Notes under the pieces: model-generated | Databases searched by the model: none | The model's input: the letters and a program-made list of their open reading frames with translations, nothing else | What the model was told of the DNA's origin: nothing | Program-made: the position numbers and the translations under genes | In this document: piece after piece, positions 56,283 through 64,000 of the stretch | Numbering within the stretch: position 1 is the first letter of the stretch | Layout of the letters: the number at the start of each line of letters is the position of its first letter | Assembly: GCF_009469765.1 (NCBI RefSeq) | Contig: NZ_SSSQ01000008.1 | Span: 62,001-126,000 of the forward strand | DNA length: 64,000 nucleotides | From: Dechloromonas hortensis | GTDB taxonomy: Bacteria; Pseudomonadota; Gammaproteobacteria; Burkholderiales; Rhodocyclaceae | Direction of reading: 5' to 3'

Positions 56283-57677
56283 TTATCTTTCATCTTCCGC
56301 CATCAGAGCTTCAACCTCTGCAAGTCGGGACAACAAGGCCATACGCTTCAGCTCATTTACCGAACGCACCTTGCCATTGCCGAAGAGCATCATATTTGCG
56401 TATTTCAGTTCAGCTTCTAGCAGGTCTCTGTCGTAACGAGCGTACTTTGCCGTGTGATTGACCTGACGATGCCCCAAGAGCTTCTGCACCAGCCCAATGG
56501 GAAGCCCAAACGTTCCATCAGGGCGGGGGAAATAGTTCAGGAGATAGGTGCCATACATGTGCCGCAATGAATGGGGCCCTTCTAGGTCCTGAACCCCTCC
56601 AAGTTTGATGGCCCTTTTAAGGACACCATTGCGCGAAGACGCTGTAGCCAAGTAATAAGGCACACCTTGCTCCTCCATTCTGGTGTACTGAAAGATGAAG
56701 CTATGCCGTCCATGCGGGATATATTCATGGCGAAGGTATGAAGCCAACGCCTCGAAAAACATTGTTGCAAAGGGGTCAATAAGCAGGGTTACGGACGTTG
56801 TCCTTCCTTTCCAAACAAGACGGTCTCGCTCCTCCGAGGTTAGCGCAATGTAGGAGCGACAATTTGGCCGGCTCTTAGGGTCCACCAAGCGCACAGCCTG
56901 CGTTGCCGTGTCGACATCCTCCCAGAGCAGTTGCAACGCTTCGCTAATTCGGCAGCCGCTTGCGCCACAGAAGGCATATAACGCTTTGTCTCGGTACGTC
57001 GTGAGGTGGACTAAAACGTCGGCTAGCTTGTCAAACGGGAATGCCCGTTCATGCTTGTAGCTGAGGTCCGGTGCAGTGGTAGGCAAGATACCTTCCTCAA
57101 TCAACTTCGGCCCACCAGCAATTACCCCCGCCAACATCGAGTTGGCGACTAGCGCACGACGTTGGAAGTTGGGGAGCTCGTGTTTTTCACCGATGCCAAA
57201 GAGCAGCTTTTCCTCACCGATACAGGTAGAGCTGACACCGAACTTAGTCAGTTCCAGCATCTGTAAACGGACTCGCTCGGACAGCTTCAAGAAGCACCTG
57301 ATAGCGGCATGCTTGGTTGAAGACGAGCTATGTGAATTCCGTGGCGACGGCAACGTCCCATCGACCCAACACGCAATCTCTTTGCCGGAATCTGAGCCGA
57401 GCACCAAGTAATCGTCGTAGGCCTCAATAACCTCCAGAAGAGTATCGTGGCTTACATTGCCGTCCTGTCCTGCCGGCACCCATACGGAGGCTTCGAACAA
57501 GTAATCGAAAAATTCGGCAAGCCACCTGCAATAGTTGGCTCGCGTGTTTACTGAGCGGCGCTGAACGGTCTTGGCGAAAATATCGAAGGCGTAAATAGGG
57601 TGACCGTTGGGGTCGAGCAGCCGCCACGACTGTTTTCCGTTTAGCCTCGTTTTGACTAAGGAAACATTTTTCAGCAC
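56283..57677 (-). CDS. gmtY: Tyrosine recombinase, first gene of the trio (GmtY-like)
   Basis: This 464-aa integrase has the full R-H-R-Y set: Arg243 in GASGCRISEAL, His369 and Arg372 in GPHSLRHMYGTY, LLGH at about 397-400, and the likely nucleophile Tyr412 in HTAKYARY. An N-terminal SAM-like arm-binding domain fits residues 30-130. It is the first gene of a three-gene unit (5-bp gap, then 4-bp overlap). It lies next to the right end of the island and its tRNA junction, as expected for an integrase. Confidence 0.88.
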   Translation of the reverse strand: MLKNVSLVKTRLNGKQSWRLLDPNGHPIYAFDIFAKTVQRRSVNTRANYCRWLAEFFDYLFEASVWVPAGQDGNVSHDTLLEVIEAYDDYLVLGSDSGKEIACWVDGTLPSPRNSHSSSSTKHAAIRCFLKLSERVRLQMLELTKFGVSSTCIGEEKLLFGIGEKHELPNFQRRALVANSMLAGVIAGGPKLIEEGILPTTAPDLSYKHERAFPFDKLADVLVHLTTYRDKALYAFCGASGCRISEALQLLWEDVDTATQAVRLVDPKSRPNCRSYIALTSEERDRLVWKGRTTSVTLLIDPFATMFFEALASYLRHEYIPHGRHSFIFQYTRMEEQGVPYYLATASSRNGVLKRAIKLGGVQDLEGPHSLRHMYGTYLLNYFPRPDGTFGLPIGLVQKLLGHRQVNHTAKYARYDRDLLEAELKYANMMLFGNGKVRSVNELKRMALLSRLAEVEALMAEDER

Positions 57678-57963
57678 CAGCCGCCCTCACAAAACACGCA
57701 ACGGGCTGGAGGCTAAATCACCCTAAAAAATTATGCAATTTAGTCGTAAATTGCGACAAAGTGAGGATAAATGCCATTTTTTATTAAAAATTAGTGGCAA
57801 CGTGCAACTAATTAATTGGAAATGGCGTTGGGCTCAAGCTAACGATGAACGTGCTCAGCCAGCACAATATGCAACTGGCGATAGGCTAAACGCGGCCTAT
57901 GCCCAAGTAATTTGTTTTGATTTGCCACTAAATGCGGCAGAAGGCAAGACCCGAGAAGAAATG
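57678..57963. other. AT-rich right-end region with four related 13-bp motifs
   Basis: Motifs ATTTAGTCGTAAA (57,738-57,750) and AATTAGTGGCAAC (57,789-57,801) are direct. CGTGCAACTAATT (57,801-57,813) and TTTGCCACTAAAT (57,921-57,933) are inverted copies. The consensus is about WWTTAGTSGYAAM. This lies between gmtY and the tRNA-Gly, where recombinase arm-type or regulatory sites are expected. No gene is seen. Confidence 0.5.
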
Positions 57964-58034
57964 AGCGGGTGAAGGGAATCGAACCCTCGTATGCAGCTTG
58001 GGAAGCTACCGTTCTACCATTAAACTACACCCGC
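57964..58034 (-). tRNA. tRNA-Gly(CCC), intact, island-borne
   Basis: A 71-nt cloverleaf: acceptor GCGGGTG/CACCCGC, D arm with AATGGTAGA, anticodon stem GTAGC/GCTGC with loop TTCCCAA (anticodon CCC), T arm GAGGG-TTCGATT-CCCTT and discriminator T. No CCA is encoded. Its acceptor differs from the split host tRNA (GCGGGCG). It lies 53 bp inside the right core on the same strand as the orphaned host tRNA promoter, so it is positioned to replace the broken gene. Confidence 0.95.
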
Positions 58035-58087
58035 ATTGCGACCTGCTTGTGGCCATCCTAATGTGCATCTGGATTAGCCTGTAATAA

Positions 58088-58141
58088 GAACCCACGGCTC
58101 TAGCTTGGGAAGCTAGGGTATTACCATTATACGACGCCCGC
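58088..58141 (-). pseudogene. 5' part (54 nt) of the split host tRNA-Gly(CCC)
   Basis: Read on the minus strand it runs from GCGGGCG through the D arm, the anticodon arm with loop TTCCCAA and the variable loop to GGGTTC, then breaks into unrelated island sequence (TTATTACAGG). The missing 20 nt are present at 28,696-28,715. As it stands it cannot form a T arm or acceptor stem, so it is non-functional. Confidence 0.93.
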
Positions 58142-58158
58142 TCTGGGCAGAAGGCAGC

Positions 58159-58187
58159 ATTCTAAGCGCAGAAGCGGCCGGGTTCAA
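58159..58187 (-). promoter_or_regulatory. Promoter of the split tRNA-Gly, now facing the island
   Basis: On the minus strand TTGAAC (58,182-58,187), a 17-bp spacer and TAGAAT (58,159-58,164) form a sigma70-type promoter whose start is about 10 nt before the tRNA 5' end. Read-through would cross the 5' fragment and 53 bp of island and reach the intact tRNA-Gly. Confidence 0.7.
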
Positions 58188-58678
58188 TCCTTGTCGGCGA
58201 GAGTCCGGTACTGCCCGGCGTGGAAAAGCAGCGGGGCGAGATCGACCCGTTCGCCGAAACGTTCGACGCGGCCGACGAAGATGATGTGGTCGCCACCGGC
58301 ATGTTGCGTTTCGTTGGCGACTTCGAAGGTCGCGCAGCAGCCGGGGAAGACCGGGGCGCCGCCGATGCCGGCGTGCCAGGGCAGGCCGGCGAAGCGGTCG
58401 GCCGGCCAGGTGGCGAAACGGTTGGAGAGGTCCTGCTGGTTGTCGGCCAGGATATTGATGGCGTGGTGGCTGGCCCGGCGGAAGGCTTCCAGGTTGTGCG
58501 AGTTGTTATCGAGGCACCAGAGGACCAGCGCCGGGTCGAGCGAAACGGCCGAAAACGAATTGACGGTCAGGCCGATGGGGTGGCCATCCGGATCAATGGC
58601 CGTGACGATGGCGATGCCGGTGGCGAAGCGCCCGAGGGCATTGCGCAGGGCGCGGCTGTCGGATTGGGGTTGGGTCAT
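58184..58678 (-). CDS. Flavin reductase-like (HpaC-type) FMN-binding protein
   Basis: This 164-aa split-barrel FMN-binding protein has RNALGRFATGIAIVTAIDPDG, GLTVNSFSAVSLDPALVLWCLDNNS, and DHIIFVGRVERFGE, typical of NADH:flavin oxidoreductases that feed two-component monooxygenases. The ATG at 58,678 begins the conserved sequence; the longer frame overlaps the divergent mutY promoter. No partner oxygenase is adjacent. Its end lies next to the tRNA promoter. Confidence 0.85.
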   Translation of the reverse strand: MTQPQSDSRALRNALGRFATGIAIVTAIDPDGHPIGLTVNSFSAVSLDPALVLWCLDNNSHNLEAFRRASHHAINILADNQQDLSNRFATWPADRFAGLPWHAGIGGAPVFPGCCATFEVANETQHAGGDHIIFVGRVERFGERVDLAPLLFHAGQYRTLADKD

Positions 58679-58742
58679 CGGGACTTGATCTGCGTCAAAA
58701 GGCCGTATTATCCGTGCTCCCGCAGCACACGTCGAGGCAGAA

Positions 58743-59780
58743 TTGGCCACGCAGCACTCTTTTACTGAACGCCTGATCACCTGGCAGAAGGCCGCAGGCC
58801 GCCATGAACTGCCCTGGCAGAACACGCGCGACCCTTACCGCATCTGGCTCTCCGAGATCATGTTGCAGCAGACGCAGGTCGCCACGGTGATTCCCTACTA
58901 CCAGCGTTTTCTCGCCAGCTTTCCCGATGTGCAGGCCCTGGCCGCGGCACCGATCGAACAGGTCATCGAGCATTGGGCCGGCCTCGGCTATTACGCCCGG
59001 GCGCGCAACCTGCATCGCTGCGCCCAGCAGATTGCCGCGGTACACGCCGGAAAATTCCCGAAAGCCGCCGAGCAACTGGCCGAACTGCCCGGCATCGGCC
59101 GCTCCACCGCCGCCGCCATCGCCGCTTTTGCCTTCGGGCAGCGGGCGGCGATTCTCGACGGCAACGTCAAGCGGGTGCTGTGCCGGCAGTTCGGGATTGA
59201 CGGTTTTCCCGGCGCCAGCGCCGTCGACCGCAGCCTGTGGGCATTGGCCGAAAGCCTGCTGCCGGAAACCGATATCGAGGCCTACACGCAGGGCCTGATG
59301 GACCTCGGCGCCACGCTGTGCACCCGGGCCCGGCCGCGCTGCGGCTACTGCCCGATGGCCACCGACTGCATCGCCTGCCGCGACGGCCGCCAGGCGGAAT
59401 TGCCGACGGCCCGCCCGCGCGCCCCGGTGCCGGAACGCTCGGCCAGCTTCGTGCTGATCACCGACGGCGCCCGCCTGCTGCTCGAACGCCGGCCGCCGAG
59501 CGGCTTGTGGGGCGGCTTGCTGGTGCCGCCGGAAGGCGAGGTCGAGGCGACGCTGGCACGCCTCGGTCTGCAGGCCACCGAACGGCAGCCGTTGGCATCG
59601 CTCAAGCACGCCTTCACGCATTTCCGGCTCACCTTGCAGCCGACGCTGTGCACGGTGGCGGCCAGTACCGGCTGCGCCGAAGCGGGTCTGGAATGGCTGG
59701 CACTGGACAAGGCGGCCGAGGCCGGCGTGCCGACCCCGATCCGCAAGCTGATCAGACAGGTTGCCAGCGCACGGGGCTGA
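58743..59780 (+). CDS. mutY: MutY adenine DNA glycosylase
   Basis: This 345-aa enzyme removes adenine mispaired with 8-oxoguanine. It shows the HhH motif LPGIGRSTAAAIAAFAFG with catalytic Asp in ILDGNVKRVLCR, the 4Fe-4S site C-x6-C-x2-C-x5-C (CTRARPRCGYCPMATDC), and a C-terminal NUDIX-like 8-oxoG recognition domain (LLERRPPSGLWGGLLVPPEGE). A TTG start at 58,743 is used because GAGGCAG precedes it and the family sequence begins there. Its end overlaps the convergent HD-GYP gene by 29 bp. Confidence 0.94.
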   Translation: MATQHSFTERLITWQKAAGRHELPWQNTRDPYRIWLSEIMLQQTQVATVIPYYQRFLASFPDVQALAAAPIEQVIEHWAGLGYYARARNLHRCAQQIAAVHAGKFPKAAEQLAELPGIGRSTAAAIAAFAFGQRAAILDGNVKRVLCRQFGIDGFPGASAVDRSLWALAESLLPETDIEAYTQGLMDLGATLCTRARPRCGYCPMATDCIACRDGRQAELPTARPRAPVPERSASFVLITDGARLLLERRPPSGLWGGLLVPPEGEVEATLARLGLQATERQPLASLKHAFTHFRLTLQPTLCTVAASTGCAEAGLEWLALDKAAEAGVPTPIRKLIRQVASARG

Positions 59781-60963
59781 GGCCCCAGCGTTCGTAGGTT
59801 TCGGCCCGGACAATCTGGCCGTAGTGGTTGCCGACCTTGCGCGACAGGTCGACCTCGACCGGCGCCACGTACTGCCGGCGGCCGGTGTGGTAGATGACGC
59901 GGACCACCGGGCTGAGCGGCTTGTCGTGATGTACTTCGTCGACCACGGCGAGATGGCCGCTTTCGAGCAGGACCAGCGTGCCGACCGGATAGACGCCGAC
60001 CGTCCGGACAAAGGCGGCGACCAGCGCCGGATCGAACTGCGTGCCACCCTGATCGAATAGCTGGCGCAAGGCGTGCGAGGGTGAAATGGCCGGCCGGTAG
60101 GGGCGGTCGGAGGTCATCGCATCGTAACTATCGACAATCGCCGCCATTCGTCCGGCCTGCGAAATCTCGTCGCCGGCCATCCGGTAGGGATAGCCGCAGC
60201 CGTTGTAGCGTTCGTGATGCTCCAGCACCACCATCACCGACGTTGCGGACAGCCGTGAAGTTGCTTCAAGGACGGCCAGCCCTTCCTCGACATGACCCTG
60301 GACGACTGAATATTCGGCCTGCGACAGCATCCCGGGCTTGGTCATCAGGCGGGCATCGATCGCGGCATGGCCGATGTCCTTGACCATCGTGCCGAGGGCC
60401 AGCTTTTCCAGCTCCGGCTGCGCCAGGCCCTGCTGGTGGCCGAGGGCGATGATCAGCGAGGCGGTCGCCACGGCATGCTCGGTGGCGTAGGCATCGAGGC
60501 GCTTCAGGCGGGCCAGCGGAACCAGGGCGTCCGGATTGCGCGCCACCGATTCGATCATCTTGCCAACCACCGGCTCCAGCCGGGCGGCATCGACCTCGCG
60601 GCCGGCCTGGGCGGCCAGCATCAGGTCGCTGACGACACCGCTCGCCTCGTTGAGCAGGCGCCCGGCCCGGCGCCGCTCCTCGCCGAGCGAGACCTGGCGC
60701 GGTGCGGCCTTGATCCGTTCGGTCAACGACAGGAACTTGCGCTCGACCTCGTTGATGCGGGCGATCGGCGACGGTGGCAGATCGATGCCACGGGCGGTAT
60801 CGATGCTGACTTCGGTAATGCCCTCGGCGATCAGCGTCTTGACGTGAGCTTCGTCGCGGACCGCGAAACGCTGGCGCCAGACGTTGTGCTCCAGCCAGCG
60901 CTTGTGCAAATCCACGACATACATGCCGGGCAGCAGATCGTGGACGGAGATCTTGCGGATCAC
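59752..60963 (-). CDS. HD-GYP domain protein with degenerate catalytic site
   Basis: This 403-aa protein has an N-terminal DUF3391-like domain (VIRKISVHDLLPGMYVVDLH) and an HD-GYP region, but the HD dyad is KD (MVKDIGHAAID) and the second motif reads ERYNGCGYP instead of ERFDGTGYP. Metal binding is probably impaired, so it may be a c-di-GMP sensor rather than a phosphodiesterase. I use a GTG at 60,963 as start; an upstream Arg/Pro-rich extension (to 61,104) is an open-frame artefact. It is the third gene of an operon with an intact paralogue. Confidence 0.85.
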   Translation of the reverse strand: MIRKISVHDLLPGMYVVDLHKRWLEHNVWRQRFAVRDEAHVKTLIAEGITEVSIDTARGIDLPPSPIARINEVERKFLSLTERIKAAPRQVSLGEERRRAGRLLNEASGVVSDLMLAAQAGREVDAARLEPVVGKMIESVARNPDALVPLARLKRLDAYATEHAVATASLIIALGHQQGLAQPELEKLALGTMVKDIGHAAIDARLMTKPGMLSQAEYSVVQGHVEEGLAVLEATSRLSATSVMVVLEHHERYNGCGYPYRMAGDEISQAGRMAAIVDSYDAMTSDRPYRPAISPSHALRQLFDQGGTQFDPALVAAFVRTVGVYPVGTLVLLESGHLAVVDEVHHDKPLSPVVRVIYHTGRRQYVAPVEVDLSRKVGNHYGQIVRAETYERWGLSPVRWQPV

Positions 60964-60976
60964 GCCCGTCGCCCGG

Positions 60977-61588
60977 TCAGGGCATCCGTTCGGAAGTCTC
61001 GGCCGCCTTGCGCGCGGCCTTTTCCTTCTGGGCGGCGACCTTGGCCGCGTGTTCTTCCTGCTTCTGGCGCTGCCTTTCGGCCTCGGCCGCCTTGCGACGG
61101 GCACCCTCCTCCGCCTTTTTCGCCTTGTCGGCCCGCGTTGCTGCCTCTTCCGCGGCGATTGCCTGACGCTCGGCTGTCGTTTCAGCTTCGCGCTGCTTCA
61201 ATTCGGCTTCCCGTTGCGGCGCTGCCTCGCTGTGCCGCCGGTCGCTATCGGCGCGCTGCTCTTTCTTGACCAGGCGCTCGAGCGCCTTGCCTTCGTTTTC
61301 GATGTTCTTGCCGGCCCGCGAAGCCGCGATAAATTCGCTGCGCGCCTCGGCCCGACAGGAATTAACCAGGAATTTCTTGAAACAGGCGGCATCTTTCTCG
61401 GCATGGAGCCGCTCGGCCTCGGCCTGGCGGGCCTTGCCTTCGGCCTGCAACTCGGCGGCCCGCTCCAGCCGGCTGGCCCAGTCGGCCTGCAACTCGGCGC
61501 TCGGCCCGTCCTCGGCGGCCTGCGCCGAAAAGCTCAGGGCCAACAACAGGATCAGGCGGGCAACCATTGATAGGGGTCGATTTTCCAT
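60977..61588 (-). CDS. Exported coiled-coil protein between two HD-GYP genes
   Basis: This 203-aa protein has a signal peptide (VARLILLLALSFSAQA, cleavage after residue about 24) and then a long, highly charged Ala/Glu/Lys/Arg coiled coil. One short break contains two Cys (CFKKFLVNSC). It may sit in the periplasm. The start at 61,588 overlaps the upstream HD-GYP gene by 37 bp; an ATG at 61,567 is an alternative. Coupled to two HD-GYP genes, it may connect signalling to the envelope, which is inference. Confidence 0.7.
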   Translation of the reverse strand: MENRPLSMVARLILLLALSFSAQAAEDGPSAELQADWASRLERAAELQAEGKARQAEAERLHAEKDAACFKKFLVNSCRAEARSEFIAASRAGKNIENEGKALERLVKKEQRADSDRRHSEAAPQREAELKQREAETTAERQAIAAEEAATRADKAKKAEEGARRKAAEAERQRQKQEEHAAKVAAQKEKAARKAAETSERMP

Positions 61589-62757
61589 TTCTCGTAACTC
61601 TCAAAACTGCCGATGCGGTCCTGCACCTTGGAGAGATCGACGATCTCCGGCGGAATATAGTGCTGCTGGCCGGCGTGGTAGAAGATGCGCACCACCGGTT
61701 CCAGCAGGTTACCTTCATTTTGCTCGGTGACGACGCCCAGGCGCTTGCTTTCAAGCTGGACCAGGGTGCCGGTCGGGTAGATACCGATGGCGCGGATGAA
61801 GGACTGCACCAGTTGCTGGTCGAAGTGGTGGCTGCTCCATTCGAGCAGTTTCTTCAGCGCCTGCGTCGGCGGCATGCCCTTGTGATAGACCCGCTCCGAC
61901 GAGATGGCGTCGTACACATCGACGATGGCTGCCATCTGGCCATACAACGAAATCTTCTCGTCGGCCAGATGGCGCGGATAGCCGGTGCCGTCGAAGCGTT
62001 CGTGGTGCTCGCCGACCACCTGCAGCGCGATCTTGCTTACGCCCGGCGAGTCTTTGAGCAGGACGACGCCTTGCGCGACGTGCGACTGCATCCGGGTGAA
62101 TTCCTCATCGCTCAGCTTGGCAGGCTTGTTGAGGATCTGGTCGGGAATGCGTGCCTTGCCGACATCGTGCAGCAGGCCGCCCATCGCCAGATCCTTGATC
62201 ACCGCGCGCTCCAGCTTCATGCCGCGGCCGAAAGCAACGAGCAAGGCGCACACGCTGACCGAATGGGCAAAAGTGTAGTCGTCGTGGCGTTTCAGGCGGG
62301 CCAGCGGCAACAGCGCATCCTGATTTCGAAAGATCGAATCGACCATGCCCTCGACCAGCGGTTCGACGCGCTCGACCTGGATTTGCTGACCGAGACGGAT
62401 GTCATCCATCATGTGGCGAATGATCTTGTTGGCCTCGCCATGCAGGCGCCGGGCCCGTGCCGTCTCTTCCTTCAGCTCGGTACTGATCGGCTTTTCAGGC
62501 TGCTTCTGGGCGATTTCCTGCAGGCGCCGTTCGAGGTCGGCATTGACCTCCTGCTGGGTACGCCCCTCCCAGACGTCCGCCCCCTTCAGCGTGTCGATAT
62601 ACAACTCGCGGATGCCGAGCTTGACGATCTTGTCCACCGTCACCGTATCGCGAACGTGAAAAGCGTTCGAGATGAAGGGATGGTCCAGCCAGCCGCAATT
62701 GAGATCGTGGATATACATCCCCGGCTTGAGCTGTTCAGCGCGAATTTGCTTGATCAT
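61552..62757 (-). CDS. HD-GYP c-di-GMP phosphodiesterase, intact motif set
   Basis: This 401-aa protein has an N-terminal DUF3391-like domain (KQIRAEQLKPGMYIHDLNCG) and an HD-GYP domain with all key motifs: LLHDVGKARIPDQILNK, SHVAQG, GEHHERFDGTGYPRHL and VDVYDAISSERVYH. It should hydrolyse cyclic di-GMP, affecting motility or biofilm. It is the first of three co-directional overlapping genes and diverges from the ABC-F gene. Confidence 0.92.
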   Translation of the reverse strand: MIKQIRAEQLKPGMYIHDLNCGWLDHPFISNAFHVRDTVTVDKIVKLGIRELYIDTLKGADVWEGRTQQEVNADLERRLQEIAQKQPEKPISTELKEETARARRLHGEANKIIRHMMDDIRLGQQIQVERVEPLVEGMVDSIFRNQDALLPLARLKRHDDYTFAHSVSVCALLVAFGRGMKLERAVIKDLAMGGLLHDVGKARIPDQILNKPAKLSDEEFTRMQSHVAQGVVLLKDSPGVSKIALQVVGEHHERFDGTGYPRHLADEKISLYGQMAAIVDVYDAISSERVYHKGMPPTQALKKLLEWSSHHFDQQLVQSFIRAIGIYPTGTLVQLESKRLGVVTEQNEGNLLEPVVRIFYHAGQQHYIPPEIVDLSKVQDRIGSFESYEKWKIDPYQWLPA

Positions 62758-62820
62758 GAGGTCAAAACGTTGCGAATTGAGGCAATTCTAGCGCACGGCG
62801 CCGCTATAATCGTCCGCCTC

Positions 62821-64000
<1,180 letters not shown>

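Larger units (their letters stand above)
28716..58093. mobile_element. 29.4-kb Gamma-Mobile-Trio/Tn554-like island inserted in tRNA-Gly(CCC)
   Basis: Edges are defined by the 6-bp direct repeat GAACCC (28,716-28,721 and 58,088-58,093). Each copy adjoins one part of the same host tRNA gene, and joining the parts across a single core gives a complete 74-nt tRNA. The first bases inside the cores are TTAT on the left and ATAA on the right. The right end carries three recombination genes, a motif cluster and an intact tRNA-Gly. The interior has lower GC, many intergenic gaps and defence-type genes, unlike the packed GC-rich flanks. No plasmid-transfer genes are seen. Confidence 0.88.

Noticed and set aside
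28716..58093. Prophage or conjugative element
   Set aside because: No capsid, portal, terminase, tail, relaxase or type IV secretion genes are seen among the island genes.
58088..58141. A second complete tRNA-Gly at the right edge
   Set aside because: Only the 5' part is present; sequence after GGGTTC does not form a T arm or acceptor strand, and the missing part is at 28,696-28,715.

Overview
The window is GC-rich, tightly packed chromosome of a betaproteobacterium, most likely Rhodocyclales (Dechloromonas/Azonexus type). This is inferred from a class I PHA synthase, a LiuR-type leucine/isovalerate operon, UbiV/UbiT of oxygen-independent ubiquinone synthesis and paired HD-GYP proteins. It is interrupted by one island of about 29.4 kb with visibly lower GC and different codon use.

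Backbone, left part (1-28.7 kb): the end of ubiV and ubiT; a PAS/PP2C phosphatase; a MoaD-like small protein; an MBL-fold hydrolase followed by phaC; then divergent liuR and a long co-directional cluster (6.2-21.5 kb). That cluster converts isovaleryl-CoA to acetoacetate and acetyl-CoA: LiuA (isovaleryl-CoA dehydrogenase), LiuB/LiuD (methylcrotonyl-CoA carboxylase), LiuC (methylglutaconyl-CoA hydratase) and LiuE (HMG-CoA lyase). A thiolase, a second acyl-CoA dehydrogenase, a thioesterase, a LOG protein, a GNAT-carbonic anhydrase fusion and several small unknown proteins are interleaved. Next come an M20 amidohydrolase, rapZ, a NusG-II/Gx transporter/ubiX/LON-domain operon, a TPR-glycosyltransferase-like protein and an amino-acid-binding protein.

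Island (28,716-58,093): it splits a host tRNA-Gly(CCC) gene inside the T arm. The 3' 26 nt lie at the left edge and the 5' 54 nt at the right edge. Both edges carry the same 6-bp core (GGGTTC on the tRNA strand), and joining them gives a perfect 74-nt tRNA. The island carries a different, intact tRNA-Gly(CCC) just inside its right edge, downstream of the orphaned host tRNA promoter. Mobility appears to come from three overlapping or abutting genes: a 464-aa tyrosine recombinase, a 1114-aa recombinase with a Cys cluster, and a 226-aa coiled-coil protein. This arrangement resembles Gamma-Mobile-Trio (GmtY/Z/X) and Tn554-type elements.

Island cargo looks like a defence collection: a Shango-type TerB/ATPase/helicase operon (39.7-45.8 kb), a HEPN Abi-like protein, a wHTH plus PD-(D/E)XK nuclease, a PIN-like protein beside a truncated ATPase, a DUF2971 protein, an XRE regulator, and two adjacent very large proteins (1206 and 1103 aa) with no family I recognise. 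That pair is the best candidate for an undescribed system.

Backbone, right part (58.1-64 kb): a flavin reductase-like protein, mutY, a three-gene unit of two HD-GYP proteins (one with a degenerate active site) around a coiled-coil exported protein, and the start of a YheS-type ABC-F ATPase cut by the window end.
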